Assembly (NCBI RefSeq): GCF_000308555.1
Contig: NZ_BAFY01000177.1
Coordinates: 1-34,296, forward strand
DNA length: 34,296 bases
Origin: Nocardia cyriacigeorgica NBRC 100375
GTDB lineage: Bacteria; Actinomycetota; Actinomycetes; Mycobacteriales; Mycobacteriaceae
Direction of reading: 5' to 3'
In this document: positions 1 to 8,605 of the stretch, piece after piece
How the letters are laid out: every line of letters starts with the position of its first letter
How positions within the stretch are numbered: position 1 is the first letter of the stretch
Notes under the pieces: generated by a model
Database searches by the model: none
What the model was told of the DNA's origin: nothing
What the model saw: only the letters and a program-made list of their open reading frames with translations
Made by a program: the position numbers and the translations under genes

Positions 1-756
1 CTCCCAGATCGGTGACGGCGCACCTTCCCCGCGCATCGCGCGATCGACGGCCTCGATGCCCATCTTCCCGGCGAAGGCCGGTGCGTAGGCCTTCCAGCTG
101 GAGATCTCGCCCTTGCGTGACTGTCTGGTGGCGGTGGTGGTGTGCAGCGCCTGGCCGACGGCCTGATAGATGGTCTCGGCATCCAGGCCGAGCAGGGTGC
201 CGAGACCGGCTGCGACGGAGGGGCCGAGGTGGGCGACGTGGTCGATCTTGTGCTCGTGCAGGCAGATACCGCGCACCAGATCCATCTGGATCTCGTATCC
301 GGTGGCCAGCCCGCGGATCAGATCGGCGCCGCTGCGGCGGGTGTGCTGGGCGACGGCCAGGATGGGCGGGATGTTGTCGCCCGGATGGGAGTATTCGGCG
401 GCCAGGAAGGTGTCGTGGAAATCGAGTTCGCGCACCGCGACGCCATTGGCCCAGGCTGCCCACTCCGGCGACACCGTCCGATCCGACGGCAACCCGAACA
501 CCGTGGCCCCCGCACGTCCCGCACGTGGCCGATAGCCCGCCGCAAGCGCCTGGGCCCGGGCCGAGGCCACCGGCCTGCGCACCAGTGCGGCCGCCGCCAC
601 CGCGGCATTGTCGATGATCCGGTTGACGATCATCTCCCGCACCTCGCCGGGCACCTCGACCGGATCGGTGGCGACTTCGGCGATCTTGGTGGCCAGATGT
701 TCGGCCTGCGGGAAGTCTTCCGCGGATCCGCGAGCACGTACGATGTTGGTCTTCAT
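1..756 (-). CDS. prpD: 2-methylcitrate dehydratase PrpD, N-terminal part (cut by window edge)
   Basis: This gene encodes the MmgE/PrpD-family enzyme that dehydrates 2-methylcitrate in the methylcitrate cycle, which removes propionyl-CoA from odd-chain lipids, cholesterol and branched amino acids. The visible 252 codons begin with ATG at 756 and stay open to base 1, so roughly the C-terminal half lies outside the window. The family signature region reads [17 protein letters not shown] and is followed by PPILAVAQ. A purine-rich site (GGAGGA on the minus strand, complement of 760-765) lies 3 bases before the start. The divergent neighbour is a PrpR-type regulator, the usual partner of prpDC in mycolata. 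prpC would be expected just beyond the left edge. Family assignment is secure; substrate specificity rests on the prpR neighbour. Confidence 0.93.
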   Translation of the reverse strand, partial: MKTNIVRARGSAEDFPQAEHLATKIAEVATDPVEVPGEVREMIVNRIIDNAAVAAAALVRRPVASARAQALAAGYRPRAGRAGATVFGLPSDRTVSPEWAAWANGVAVRELDFHDTFLAAEYSHPGDNIPPILAVAQHTRRSGADLIRGLATGYEIQMDLVRGICLHEHKIDHVAHLGPSVAAGLGTLLGLDAETIYQAVGQALHTTTATRQSRKGEISSWKAYAPAFAGKMGIEAVDRAMRGEGAPSPIWE

Positions 757-907
757 GCGTCCTCCGCACTATGGGCGTTCTCTACCGATACTTCGCACGC
801 TACGCAGCACGCACGCCGGGCAAAACACCTTGCACGCTTGGATTTTTGTGGGCAACAACCGGCGTTTTTGCGATGTTTGCGAAGAACGCGGGGTACGATC
901 GCTCGCC
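757..907. promoter_or_regulatory. prpD-prpR divergent promoter with TTTGCGA direct repeats
   Basis: This 151-bp spacer must hold both divergent promoters. Two copies of TTTGCGA lie 9 bp apart at 867-873 and 876-882, and the second extends to TTTGCGAA. The inverted half-site TTCGCA lies at 792-797. These resemble the TTTGCAAA-type sites described for the RamB/PrpR regulator family, so they are candidate PrpR sites. TACGAT at 894-899 is a good -10 for prpR and lies 8 bases before its GTG, which suggests a leaderless transcript. The repeats would then overlap the -35 region of prpR, consistent with autoregulation. The repeats are seen directly; the binding role is inferred. Confidence 0.6.
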
Positions 908-2329
908 GTGCGGAAGATGTACGCGGGTGCGCGGCTGCGACGGCTGCGCGAGGAGCGCCGGATGACCCAGGCCGCGCTCGCGAAGGCGCTGGACCTCTCG
1001 CCCAGCTACCTCAATCAGCTCGAGCGCGACCAACGCCCCCTCACCATCCCGGTGCTGCTCAAGTTGAACTCCACCTTCGATCTGGATGTGCAGTTCTTCG
1101 CCGCCGATTCCGACGCCAGGCTGGTATCGGACCTGCACGAGGTGCTCGTCGACGCGGCCGGCGGCGAGAGCGCGCCACTGACCGAGATCGAGGAGCTGGC
1201 CACCCGCCAGCCCGAGATCGCGCGCCTGGTGGTGGCCATGCACCGCCGGCTACGCACCGCCACCGATCAACTCGACCTGTTCTCGGCGCGGGTCGCGGCG
1301 CCCGCGGGCACGGCCGGTGTGCCCGCACCGTACGAGGACGTGCGCGACTTCTTCTACGACCATCACAACCACATCGGCCGGCTGGATCTGGCCGCGGAAC
1401 GACTGTTCGACGAGTGCGGACTGTCGATCGGGTCGCTGGACCGGCAACTGGCCAGGGTGGCCGAGGAGCGGGCCGGTGTGACGGTGCTGGTACGCGGCGA
1501 CGGCGCCGATTCCTCGGTCCCGAAACGCCGTTACGACCCCGACAGCCGCACCCTCACCCTGGCCAGGCGGCTGCGACCAGGGCAGCGCGCCTTCCAGATC
1601 GCCACCACCCTGGCCTTCCTGCTCTACGGCAACGAACTCGACGCGGTGCTCAGCGAGGCGCCGTCGCTGGCCGGCGAATCGCGCACGCTGGCACGCATCG
1701 GGCTGGCCAGCTATTTCGCCGGGGCGCTGGTCCTGCCGTACGGGCGCTTCCTACGATCGGCCGAGGAGCTGCGCTACGACATCGACCTGCTCGGCCTGCG
1801 TTTCGAGGTCGGCTTCGAAACCATCTGCCATCGGCTGAGCACCCTGCAACGCCAGGGCCAGCGCGGTGTGCCGTTCTTCTTCGTGCGCACCGACCGGGCC
1901 GGCAATATCTCGAAACGCCAGTCGGCCACCGCCTTCCACTTCTCCCGCGTCGGCGGCAGCTGCCCGCTGTGGGTGGTGCACGAGGCCTTCGCCCACCCCG
2001 GCCGCATCCTCACCCAGGTCTCCGAGATGCCCGACGGGCGGCGCTATTTCTGGATCGCGCGCACCGCGATGATGGCACCGCAGGGGTTCGGAACCATGGC
2101 CAAGAACTTCGCCATCGGCCTCGGCTGCGATATCGAATACGCCGACCGGCTGGTGTATTCCAAGGGCATCCAACTAGACGACCCCGCCAACGCGGTGCCG
2201 ATCGGCGCCGGATGCAAAGTCTGCGATCGGCCCGCCTGCCCGCAGCGGGCGTTTCCGCAGATCGGCAGTCCGCTGGCGGTCACCGAGGAGGTGTCGGCGG
2301 ATCTGCCGTACCCGCGGGTGCGGGCCTGA
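908..2329 (+). CDS. prpR: PrpR/RamB-type transcriptional regulator of the methylcitrate cycle
   Basis: The 473-residue product is a short-chain fatty acyl regulator. It has an N-terminal XRE helix-turn-helix (about residues 8-62, with MTQAALAKAL and SPSYLNQLERDQRP) followed by the large C-terminal domain of the PrpR/RamB family. That domain ends with a cysteine cluster, C436, C439 and C444 (GAGCKVCDRPACPQ). Members of this family from mycobacteria carry a 4Fe-4S cluster and sense acyl-CoA. I chose GTG at 908 because a TACGAT -10 lies 8 bases upstream and the helix-turn-helix begins at once; ATG at 917 is the alternative. The open frame extends upstream to 608, but that part overlaps prpD antisense and has no family similarity. 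The gene is convergent with recG, with a 6-bp gap. It should activate prpDC when propionyl-CoA accumulates. Confidence 0.92.
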   Translation: MRKMYAGARLRRLREERRMTQAALAKALDLSPSYLNQLERDQRPLTIPVLLKLNSTFDLDVQFFAADSDARLVSDLHEVLVDAAGGESAPLTEIEELATRQPEIARLVVAMHRRLRTATDQLDLFSARVAAPAGTAGVPAPYEDVRDFFYDHHNHIGRLDLAAERLFDECGLSIGSLDRQLARVAEERAGVTVLVRGDGADSSVPKRRYDPDSRTLTLARRLRPGQRAFQIATTLAFLLYGNELDAVLSEAPSLAGESRTLARIGLASYFAGALVLPYGRFLRSAEELRYDIDLLGLRFEVGFETICHRLSTLQRQGQRGVPFFFVRTDRAGNISKRQSATAFHFSRVGGSCPLWVVHEAFAHPGRILTQVSEMPDGRRYFWIARTAMMAPQGFGTMAKNFAIGLGCDIEYADRLVYSKGIQLDDPANAVPIGAGCKVCDRPACPQRAFPQIGSPLAVTEEVSADLPYPRVRA

Positions 2330-2335
2330 CCCGAA

Positions 2336-4612
2336 TCAGGACTTGGCCAGGTACTCCAGACGCTCGGAGTCGACAGCGGCATGCATCATCGCCGCCAGAC
2401 CGGGGTGCTCGGTCAAACCGGGATCCTGCTCGACCAGCTCCCGCGCGAGTTGCTGTGCCGCGGTGATCACTTCGAGGTCGTCGAGTAGCGACAGCAGCCG
2501 CAGTGACCGCGCGGTGCCCGACTGCGCCGAGCCGAGCACATCGCCTTCGCGGCGCTGGCGCAGGTCGAGGACCGCCAGCTCGAAACCATCGGTGGTGGCG
2601 GCCACCGCCTCCAGCCGGGTCATCGCCGGACCACCCGGCGCGGCATCGGTGACCAGCAGGCACAGCCCCGGATGCTTGCCACGGCCGATCCGGCCGCGCA
2701 ACTGATGCAGCTGACTGACGCCGAACCGGTCGGCGTCGATGATCACCATCACCGTGGCGTTGGGCACGTCCACGCCGACCTCGACGACGGTCGTGCAGAC
2801 CAGCACATCGATGCTGCCCTCGTTGAATTCCCGCATCACCTGGTCTTTGTCATCGGCAGGCAGACGGCCGTGCAGCAACCCGACCCGCAGCTCGGCCAGC
2901 GGACCGGTACGCAGCTGATCGAAGACGTCGAGCACCGCCTGCGTGGTCGGCCCCTCGGTGCCTTCGCCCTTCGATTTTCCGTTGCGCGATGTACCGCTGC
3001 CGTTGCCGTCCTCGTCGTCGCCGATCCGCGAGCACACCACATACGCCTGTCGACCCTCGCGGACCTCCTCGGCGATCCGCTCCCAGGCCCGGTCGACCCA
3101 GTTCGGGTGCACCCGGCGCGGAACGACCTTCGAGGTGATCGGCGAGCGGCCACGCGGTAGTTCGGTCAGGGTGGAGGTCTCCAGATCGCCGAGCGTGGTC
3201 ATCGCGATGGTGCGTGGAATAGGGGTAGCGGTCATCACCAGCAGATGCGGAGCGGAACCGGCTTTCGCCTTGGCGCGCAAGGCGTCTCGCTGTTCCACAC
3301 CGAAGCGGTGCTGTTCGTCGACGACGACCATGCCCAGATCGAAGAACTCCACCGCGTCCTGGATCAGGGCGTGCGTGCCGATCACGATGCCCGCCTCACC
3401 GGTGACCGCCGCCAGCAGGGCAGCGCGTTTGGCACCGGCGGACATCGACCCGGTCACCAATGTCACCCGGGTGGCGTTGTCGGCGGCGCCGAGTTCTCCC
3501 GCCGTGCCGAGCTCGCCGAGCATGCCGAGCAGCGACCGGTAGTGTTGCGCGGCCAGCACTTCGGTGGGCGCGAGCAGCGCGCATTGCTGCCCGGAGTCGA
3601 TCACCTGCAGCATCGCGTGCAGCGCGACGATGGTCTTACCCGAGCCGACCTCACCTTGCAGCAGCCGATGCATCGGCTGCTCGCGGGAGAGGTCGGCGGA
3701 GATTTCCTCGATCACCTGCCGCTGCCCCGCGGTGAGTTCGAACGGCAGCCGCTGGTCGAACGCCGCCGCGATGCCGTCGGTGCGCGGCGGGCACGGCTTC
3801 GCGGTCCGCGCGGATACCTCGTGCCTGCGTTCGGCGAGCACCAGCTGCAACGCCAGCGCCTCGTCGAAGCGCAGCCGCTGCTTCGCCTGCTCGATGTCGA
3901 GCTTGTGGTCGGGCAGGTGAATCAGGCGCAACGCGTCCGAGACCGCCATCAGCCGGTGCTCGTCCCGGATGTGCTGCGGGAGTGGATCGTCGATCGGGTC
4001 GAGCTGATCGAGCACCTGCCGCACACACGCCAGGATCTCCCAGCTCTGCACCTTGGCGGTGGCCGGGTAGACGGGGATGAATTCGCGCTCGAAGAACGAC
4101 ATGTCCACCCCGCCCGCGTCTTTGGCGCTCTGGGCGATGCCGCGCAGATCGCCGCCGCCGCGCACGGTGGTGAGCGTCGGGGTTTCGTCGTCGGCGCTCT
4201 CGGGCAGGATCAGGTAACCAGGGTGGCTCAGATTCCACTGCCCGGGCCGCCAGTAGTTCACCGTGCCCGACATCATCGCCCGCACGCCCTCGCGGACCAC
4301 GTATTTCACCTTGTCACCGTTGAAGAAGGTGACATCGACGCCCTTGCCGGTGCCGGTATCGAGCACCACCTTGAGCAAGGACCCGCGGCGCTGGCGCATC
4401 GGCTTGAGCTCGGCCTTGGTGACCCGGCCGATGACCGTGATATGCGAGCCGTCCTCCGGCTCCTCCTCGGTCAGCGGCTGGCCCTGGGTGGCGTAGCGCA
4501 GCGGATAATGCCGCAGTAGATCCTCGACGGTGTGCATATCGAACGCGTCGGCCAGCGACGCCGCCGCTTTCACGCCGAGTAGATGGTCGAGCCGATCGCT
4601 CAGTGTTGCCAT
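2336..4612 (-). CDS. recG: ATP-dependent DNA helicase RecG
   Basis: RecG is the branch-migration helicase that reverses stalled forks and processes Holliday junctions and R-loops. The 758-residue protein has the full architecture: an N-terminal wedge/OB fold (about residues 60-150), helicase motif I GEVGSGKT (near 320-327), the motif II box DEQH (near 429), TATPIPRT (motif III) and the C-terminal QLRGRIGRGKHPG motif VI. A hydrophilic Gly/Ser/Lys-rich insert sits near residues 530-560, after the VVCSRIGDDED stretch; such linkers are common in actinobacterial RecG. The start is ATG at 4612. The FakA-like gene ends 46 bp upstream on the same strand, so the two are probably cotranscribed, as in mycobacteria. 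The stop codons of recG and prpR form the arms of a 5-bp inverted repeat (2325-2340). Confidence 0.97.
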   Translation of the reverse strand: MATLSDRLDHLLGVKAAASLADAFDMHTVEDLLRHYPLRYATQGQPLTEEEPEDGSHITVIGRVTKAELKPMRQRRGSLLKVVLDTGTGKGVDVTFFNGDKVKYVVREGVRAMMSGTVNYWRPGQWNLSHPGYLILPESADDETPTLTTVRGGGDLRGIAQSAKDAGGVDMSFFEREFIPVYPATAKVQSWEILACVRQVLDQLDPIDDPLPQHIRDEHRLMAVSDALRLIHLPDHKLDIEQAKQRLRFDEALALQLVLAERRHEVSARTAKPCPPRTDGIAAAFDQRLPFELTAGQRQVIEEISADLSREQPMHRLLQGEVGSGKTIVALHAMLQVIDSGQQCALLAPTEVLAAQHYRSLLGMLGELGTAGELGAADNATRVTLVTGSMSAGAKRAALLAAVTGEAGIVIGTHALIQDAVEFFDLGMVVVDEQHRFGVEQRDALRAKAKAGSAPHLLVMTATPIPRTIAMTTLGDLETSTLTELPRGRSPITSKVVPRRVHPNWVDRAWERIAEEVREGRQAYVVCSRIGDDEDGNGSGTSRNGKSKGEGTEGPTTQAVLDVFDQLRTGPLAELRVGLLHGRLPADDKDQVMREFNEGSIDVLVCTTVVEVGVDVPNATVMVIIDADRFGVSQLHQLRGRIGRGKHPGLCLLVTDAAPGGPAMTRLEAVAATTDGFELAVLDLRQRREGDVLGSAQSGTARSLRLLSLLDDLEVITAAQQLARELVEQDPGLTEHPGLAAMMHAAVDSERLEYLAKS

Positions 4613-4658
4613 GACCTCGTTCCCGCCGCCGTCGTCGCCTGCTTCATGCCGTGCACCG

Positions 4659-6707
4659 TCATTCGACTCCGATCTGGATCAGATCGGCATGCTGACCCCC
4701 GGAATACACCATGATCTCCACCCCCGGAAAACCTGCCGCGACATGGTCGGACAGCTCTTGTGCCAGCCCCTCCGGCGCCGCCGCGCCCACCAGCAGGGTG
4801 ACCAGTTCCCCACCGAGGCCGAGCATCCGGTCGAGCAGCGTCTGCCCGGCGGCGCGCACGTCACGGTCGATGACGATGACGTCATGGCCGACCAGGCCGA
4901 GGCCGTCACCGGGTTCGCAGGTGCCGACCATGGTCAGCGCGCGTTCGGTGGCCGCACGCAGCGAGCCCCATCGGGTCGCCGCAGCGGCCTCGGACATGGC
5001 GAACGCGTCGTCGACGGCGATCCGGCCGGCGTCGTGCACGGCCAGCGCGGCCAACCCCTGCACCATGGACCCGCTGGGCAGCAGTAGCACGTCACGGTGG
5101 TCGTCGCGGGCGGCCACACCGACCGCGACCAATTCCTGGGCGGGCAGTGCGCCGTTGGGCAGCACCAGCACCTCGCGGTGCGGCAGCCGCCGGATCGCGG
5201 CGAGCAACGCGGCCGTGGTGACGGCCGGTTCACCGGGAACCACTTCGGCACCCGCGTCGCGAAACAGCGTCATCGCGCCATGACCTGCCGCGACCGCGAC
5301 GATGGCGCGGGCGGCAGGGCCGACGTCACCCACGGACTCGGGCGCGTTGTCTGAGCGCACCGAATCGCCTTGGCGGGCAATGATGTCGGGTTCCTCGCGA
5401 GCCGACTCCGGCGCGGAGCGCGCGCCGTGTAACGCCGCGCCGCTGAATCGGCCGTCGAGCTCACCAACCTCGGGCGCACCGTGCTCCGCGCATCCGGGTG
5501 CGCAAAGGTCACCGCACTCGCCGGCGATCGCGAACGACTCCACCCGCACCCCGCTGAGCGTTCCCGCCGCGATCCCGGCCTCGATGGCGGCACCGGCGTC
5601 GACGCAATGCACATGGGCCGACCAACTATCCGCACCGTCGCCGACCACCACCACCGAATCCCCCAGCTCGGTCAGCCGGTATCGCAGCGCCGAGATCCGG
5701 TCCGGGTCCGAGTCGTCCAGCCGGTACATCACCTCGTAGCGAGCCGGTGGCGTCGGCGCCGCTTCCGCTCGTCGATCGGGCGATTCCGCGGCGGGCCGGT
5801 ACACCGGCCGCTCGGGGCGGGTGCCGGTCACCACCTCGACCAGGCTGTCCAGCAACGCCACCAGCCCACGAGCGCCCGCGTCGACCACGCCCGCCGATTG
5901 CAGCACGGTCAGCTGTGCGGTGGTCTCACCGAGCGCCTCGGCGGCCCCGTCGGCGGCGGCGGACACGATCTCGGCCAGCTCGTCGCCGGGGCAGTCGGCT
6001 GCCGCACCCGCCGCCCGCTCGAGCACGGTCAGAATGGTGCCCTCCACCGGGACGCTCAGCGCCTCCCGCACCAGCACCGCCGCCCGGCGCAGGGCCGTGC
6101 GCGCGGTGTCGCCGTCCAGCGGAGCGCTGCGCGTCGCCTCCGCTATCCCACGCAGGACCTGCGACAGAATGATCCCGGAGTTGCCGCGGGCGCCCGACGT
6201 CGCACCGCGCGCCATCGCGGCCGCGACCAGCGCGGTCGGAACGCCGCCGTCGGGCTCGAGGACGCCGGATCTACCCCCGACCGGCGCGTGCAGCTGTCCG
6301 GCGACCGGCGCGGTGCCGTTCGGGGCGCCGTCCGATCCCCCGGCGCCCGCCTTCGCCCGCACGGCGTCGACCACGTCGCGCCACAGACTCTTGGCAGCGG
6401 GCACGCCGGCCACCGGTTCCCGATCGCGGCTGCACGCGTGCGGTTGACCGTGCCCCCCGGGAAAGGCGCCGCCGTGCGCGGACAACACCGCCACTTCGGC
6501 GCACGAGACGGCCGCGCGCATGGTGGCCAGCAGATTGGTACCGGTGTCGGCGTCGGCGACCGGGAAGACATTGAGGGCGTTGATCTCCTCGCGCCGGTTG
6601 GTCAGCTCGTCCAGGCACAGCCTGCCCCAGCGCATCAGAGCCGTGCCGTTGAGCGCCTCCGGTCGCAGGGCCGCATAGCCGCCGCTCGCCTCCCACGATT
6701 CCGGCAC
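4659..6707 (-). CDS. DAK2-domain (FakA/YloV-like) kinase-type protein
   Basis: This protein resembles FakA, the ATP-binding half of bacterial fatty-acid kinase, which works with a separate lipid-binding FakB (DegV) protein. The N-terminal DhaL/DAK2 domain shows the Mg-nucleotide motif DADTGTN (residues 52-58) and GNSGIILSQ (175-183). The C-terminal domain (about 410-682) is the FakA/DAK-phosphatase-like region ending in SGGQHADLIQIGVE. At 682 residues it exceeds the roughly 550 usual for YloV. The excess is a Gly/Pro-rich insert (about 75-158) inside DhaL and a linker with a CGDLCAPGC cluster near residue 400. I chose GTG 6707 because GAGAGGAG lies 5 bases upstream; GTG 6725 has no such site. 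No FakB is visible in the window, so lipid kinase activity is inferred. Confidence 0.82.
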   Translation of the reverse strand: MPESWEASGGYAALRPEALNGTALMRWGRLCLDELTNRREEINALNVFPVADADTGTNLLATMRAAVSCAEVAVLSAHGGAFPGGHGQPHACSRDREPVAGVPAAKSLWRDVVDAVRAKAGAGGSDGAPNGTAPVAGQLHAPVGGRSGVLEPDGGVPTALVAAAMARGATSGARGNSGIILSQVLRGIAEATRSAPLDGDTARTALRRAAVLVREALSVPVEGTILTVLERAAGAAADCPGDELAEIVSAAADGAAEALGETTAQLTVLQSAGVVDAGARGLVALLDSLVEVVTGTRPERPVYRPAAESPDRRAEAAPTPPARYEVMYRLDDSDPDRISALRYRLTELGDSVVVVGDGADSWSAHVHCVDAGAAIEAGIAAGTLSGVRVESFAIAGECGDLCAPGCAEHGAPEVGELDGRFSGAALHGARSAPESAREEPDIIARQGDSVRSDNAPESVGDVGPAARAIVAVAAGHGAMTLFRDAGAEVVPGEPAVTTAALLAAIRRLPHREVLVLPNGALPAQELVAVGVAARDDHRDVLLLPSGSMVQGLAALAVHDAGRIAVDDAFAMSEAAAATRWGSLRAATERALTMVGTCEPGDGLGLVGHDVIVIDRDVRAAGQTLLDRMLGLGGELVTLLVGAAAPEGLAQELSDHVAAGFPGVEIMVYSGGQHADLIQIGVE

Positions 6708-7002
6708 CGCTGCTCCTCTCGCCACTCGACGCCACCACTGCTGGCCAGATTAGCCGGATCGGCCGACAGCACCGTGGCTGCCGGCGAGCACGCTCCGGTG
6801 TGGCGCACAGCACTCGATCCGTGCGGCGACGGCGGCCGGTTTGGTGGATCGCGGGGCGGGCGGTTAATCTTGCAGGGTTGCCTCGCGCGGCCGCTTCGGC
6901 TTGCGCTCGCCGGTTCGTTCCGGCAGGGCACTACGACATTGTTTCCGGACATGCTGTGTTGTGATGCAGCGGTCCCCCTATGACATGAAGGAGTTCGCGA
7001 CT

Positions 7003-7194
7003 ATGGCTGCCGTCTGCGACGTCTGCGCCAAGGGCCCCGGCTTCGGGAAGTCGGTCTCGCACTCGCACCGGCGCACCAACCGTCGCTGGAACCCGAACAT
7101 CCAGACCGTGCGTGCGCAGGTCGCGCCGGGCAACACCCGCCGGATGAACGTGTGCACCTCCTGCCTGAAGGCAGGCAAGGTCGTTCGCGGCTGA
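7003..7194 (+). CDS. rpmB: 50S ribosomal protein L28, zinc-binding (C+) type
   Basis: The 63-residue product is ribosomal protein bL28. It carries two CxxC pairs (CDVC near the N-terminus, CTSC near the C-terminus), which form the zinc ribbon of the C+ paralogue; zinc-independent C- paralogues are expressed under zinc starvation. The [16 protein letters not shown] core is typical. The start is ATG at 7003, preceded by AAGGAG at 6988-6993 with 9-base spacing; earlier in-frame starts add an unrelated extension. The gene is followed by a 12-bp stem terminator at 7225-7262. The 295-bp spacer upstream (6708-7002) shows a possible -10 TAATCT at 6865-6870 and no supported gene. Confidence 0.97.
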   Translation: MAAVCDVCAKGPGFGKSVSHSHRRTNRRWNPNIQTVRAQVAPGNTRRMNVCTSCLKAGKVVRG

Positions 7195-7224
7195 TCCGCC
7201 CGACGCACCACCTATAAGTACAGC

Positions 7225-7262
7225 ACCGCGCCCCGGCACCCTTCGGTGATCCGGGGCGCGGT
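7225..7262 (+). terminator. rpmB terminator hairpin
   Basis: ACCGCGCCCCGG (7225-7236) pairs perfectly with CCGGGGCGCGGT (7251-7262) around a 14-base loop. There is no T-tract, as is common for actinobacterial terminators. It lies 30 bases after the rpmB stop and 40 bases before the GNAT start. Confidence 0.85.
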
Positions 7263-7301
7263 CATGTCCGGACTCGGCCGGATCCGCGACAGAATGGGGT
7301 C

Positions 7302-7847
7302 ATGACCGACCCGCGCCCCTACCGCATCGTGCCCGCGGCCGCCGAACATGCCCGCGGCCTGGCCGACTGCCACATCGTGTGCTGGCGCGAGGCCTACCGC
7401 GGCCTGGTCCCGAACCATGTGCTCGACGCATTCGACATCGATCAACGCACCGAGGCCTGGACACGGCGGCTGGGCGAACACCCCGGCCGCACCACGGTCG
7501 CCCTCGCCGACGACACCGTGATCGGCTTCATCACCCTCGGCCCCGCCGTGTACCGCCCGATCGTGACGCCACTCGAGCTGAACGCCCTCTACGTGCGCTC
7601 ACCGTGGTACGGATCCGGCGTCGCCGACGATCTGGTGCAGACCACGCTGAACCCGGAGATCCCCTGCTCGCTGTGGGTGTTCGCACAGAACCCACGCGCC
7701 ATCGCCTTCTACCGTAAATACGGCTTCACCCCCGACGGCGCCACCCGTACCGAGTATTTCGCCACCGTCACCGAGCAGCGAATGGTGCGTCCGGAGGGCG
7801 CGATAGGGTCGTGGCCATGGCCACCACCGAACAAGCCGAGTACGTGA
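7302..7847 (+). CDS. GNAT-family N-acetyltransferase
   Basis: The 181-residue protein has a GNAT fold: an N-terminal helix pair with CHIVCWREAYRGLVP, the acetyl-CoA pyrophosphate loop in YVRSPWYGSGVADDL (about residues 96-110), and the C-terminal NPRAIAFYRKYGFTPDG strand-helix. The substrate is unknown; the nearest general resemblance is to RimI-like and small-molecule acetyltransferases. ATG 7302 has no Shine-Dalgarno site, but CAGAAT at 7290-7295 could be a -10 for a leaderless mRNA. Its end overlaps the crotonase gene by 31 bp in another frame, so the two are almost certainly cotranscribed and translationally linked. Confidence 0.88.
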   Translation: MTDPRPYRIVPAAAEHARGLADCHIVCWREAYRGLVPNHVLDAFDIDQRTEAWTRRLGEHPGRTTVALADDTVIGFITLGPAVYRPIVTPLELNALYVRSPWYGSGVADDLVQTTLNPEIPCSLWVFAQNPRAIAFYRKYGFTPDGATRTEYFATVTEQRMVRPEGAIGSWPWPPPNKPST

Positions 7848-8605
7848 GCACCGTCGACGGCGTCCTGCAGATCACCATCGCTACCGCCGCCAACGGCACC
7901 TCATTGGATTTCACCGGTATCGCCGCGGGCACCGCGGCTCTGAACGAGCTCGACCCCCAGGTGGGGGCCGTCCTGCTGACGGGCACCGGCGCCAACTTCT
8001 GCGCGGGCGGCAACGTCCGTGGTTTCGCCGCCGCCGAGGACCGCTCGGCCCACCTCTACGATCTCGCCGACCGCCTGCACGAATTCGTGCGCGCCCTGGA
8101 CGCGACCACCATCCCGGTGGTGGCCGGAGTGCAGGGCTGGGCGGCCGGCGCCGGCATGAGCCTGGTGTGCGCCACCGATATCGCCCTCGGCGGGCCATCC
8201 ACCAAATTGCGGCCCGCCTACCCCGGCGTCGGCCTGAGCCCCGACGGCGGCATGTCGTGGACGCTGCCCCGCATCGTCGGCAGCGGCCGCGCCCGCGAGA
8301 TCCTGCTCACCGACGCGATCCTGGACGCCGAGGAAGCCGTGCGCCTCGGCATCCTCAGCCGCCTGGTCGCCGACGAATCCGTCCGCGATGAAGCGCTGGC
8401 CCTGGCGACCTCGCTGGCCAACGGCCCACGCAGCACCTACGCGAGCATCAAGACCCTGCTCAACCGCTCGACCACGGCCACGTTGAGTCAGCAGCTCGAC
8501 GACGAGCGCGACGCCATCGCGGCCGCAGCGGGCACCCCCGCCGGACGCGAAGGCGTCGACGCCTTCGTCGGCAAACGCGCACCGGACTACCGCGGGCTCG
8601 CCTGA
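7817..8605 (+). CDS. Enoyl-CoA hydratase/isomerase (PaaG-like crotonase)
   Basis: The 262-residue crotonase-fold protein has the two oxyanion-hole glycine segments (CAGGN at 62-66 and WAAGAGMSL at 108-116). The usual hydratase Glu pair is absent. In its place is the PaaG-like pattern AYPGVGLSPDGG with D143, which points to an isomerase-type member acting on an unsaturated or epoxide acyl-CoA rather than a standard beta-oxidation hydratase. I chose ATG 7817, with ATAGGG at 7803-7808; GTG 7811 is a near-equal alternative. It overlaps the upstream GNAT gene by 31 bp and, at its 3' end, the convergent SnoaL-like gene by 19 bp. The physiological substrate cannot be read from the sequence. Confidence 0.88.
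   Translation: MATTEQAEYVSTVDGVLQITIATAANGTSLDFTGIAAGTAALNELDPQVGAVLLTGTGANFCAGGNVRGFAAAEDRSAHLYDLADRLHEFVRALDATTIPVVAGVQGWAAGAGMSLVCATDIALGGPSTKLRPAYPGVGLSPDGGMSWTLPRIVGSGRAREILLTDAILDAEEAVRLGILSRLVADESVRDEALALATSLANGPRSTYASIKTLLNRSTTATLSQQLDDERDAIAAAAGTPAGREGVDAFVGKRAPDYRGLA

Noticed and set aside
142..2466. 774-codon open frame overlapping prpD and prpR
   Set aside because: It is an Arg/Ala/Gly-rich alternative frame over two genes with clear families; a high-GC shadow.
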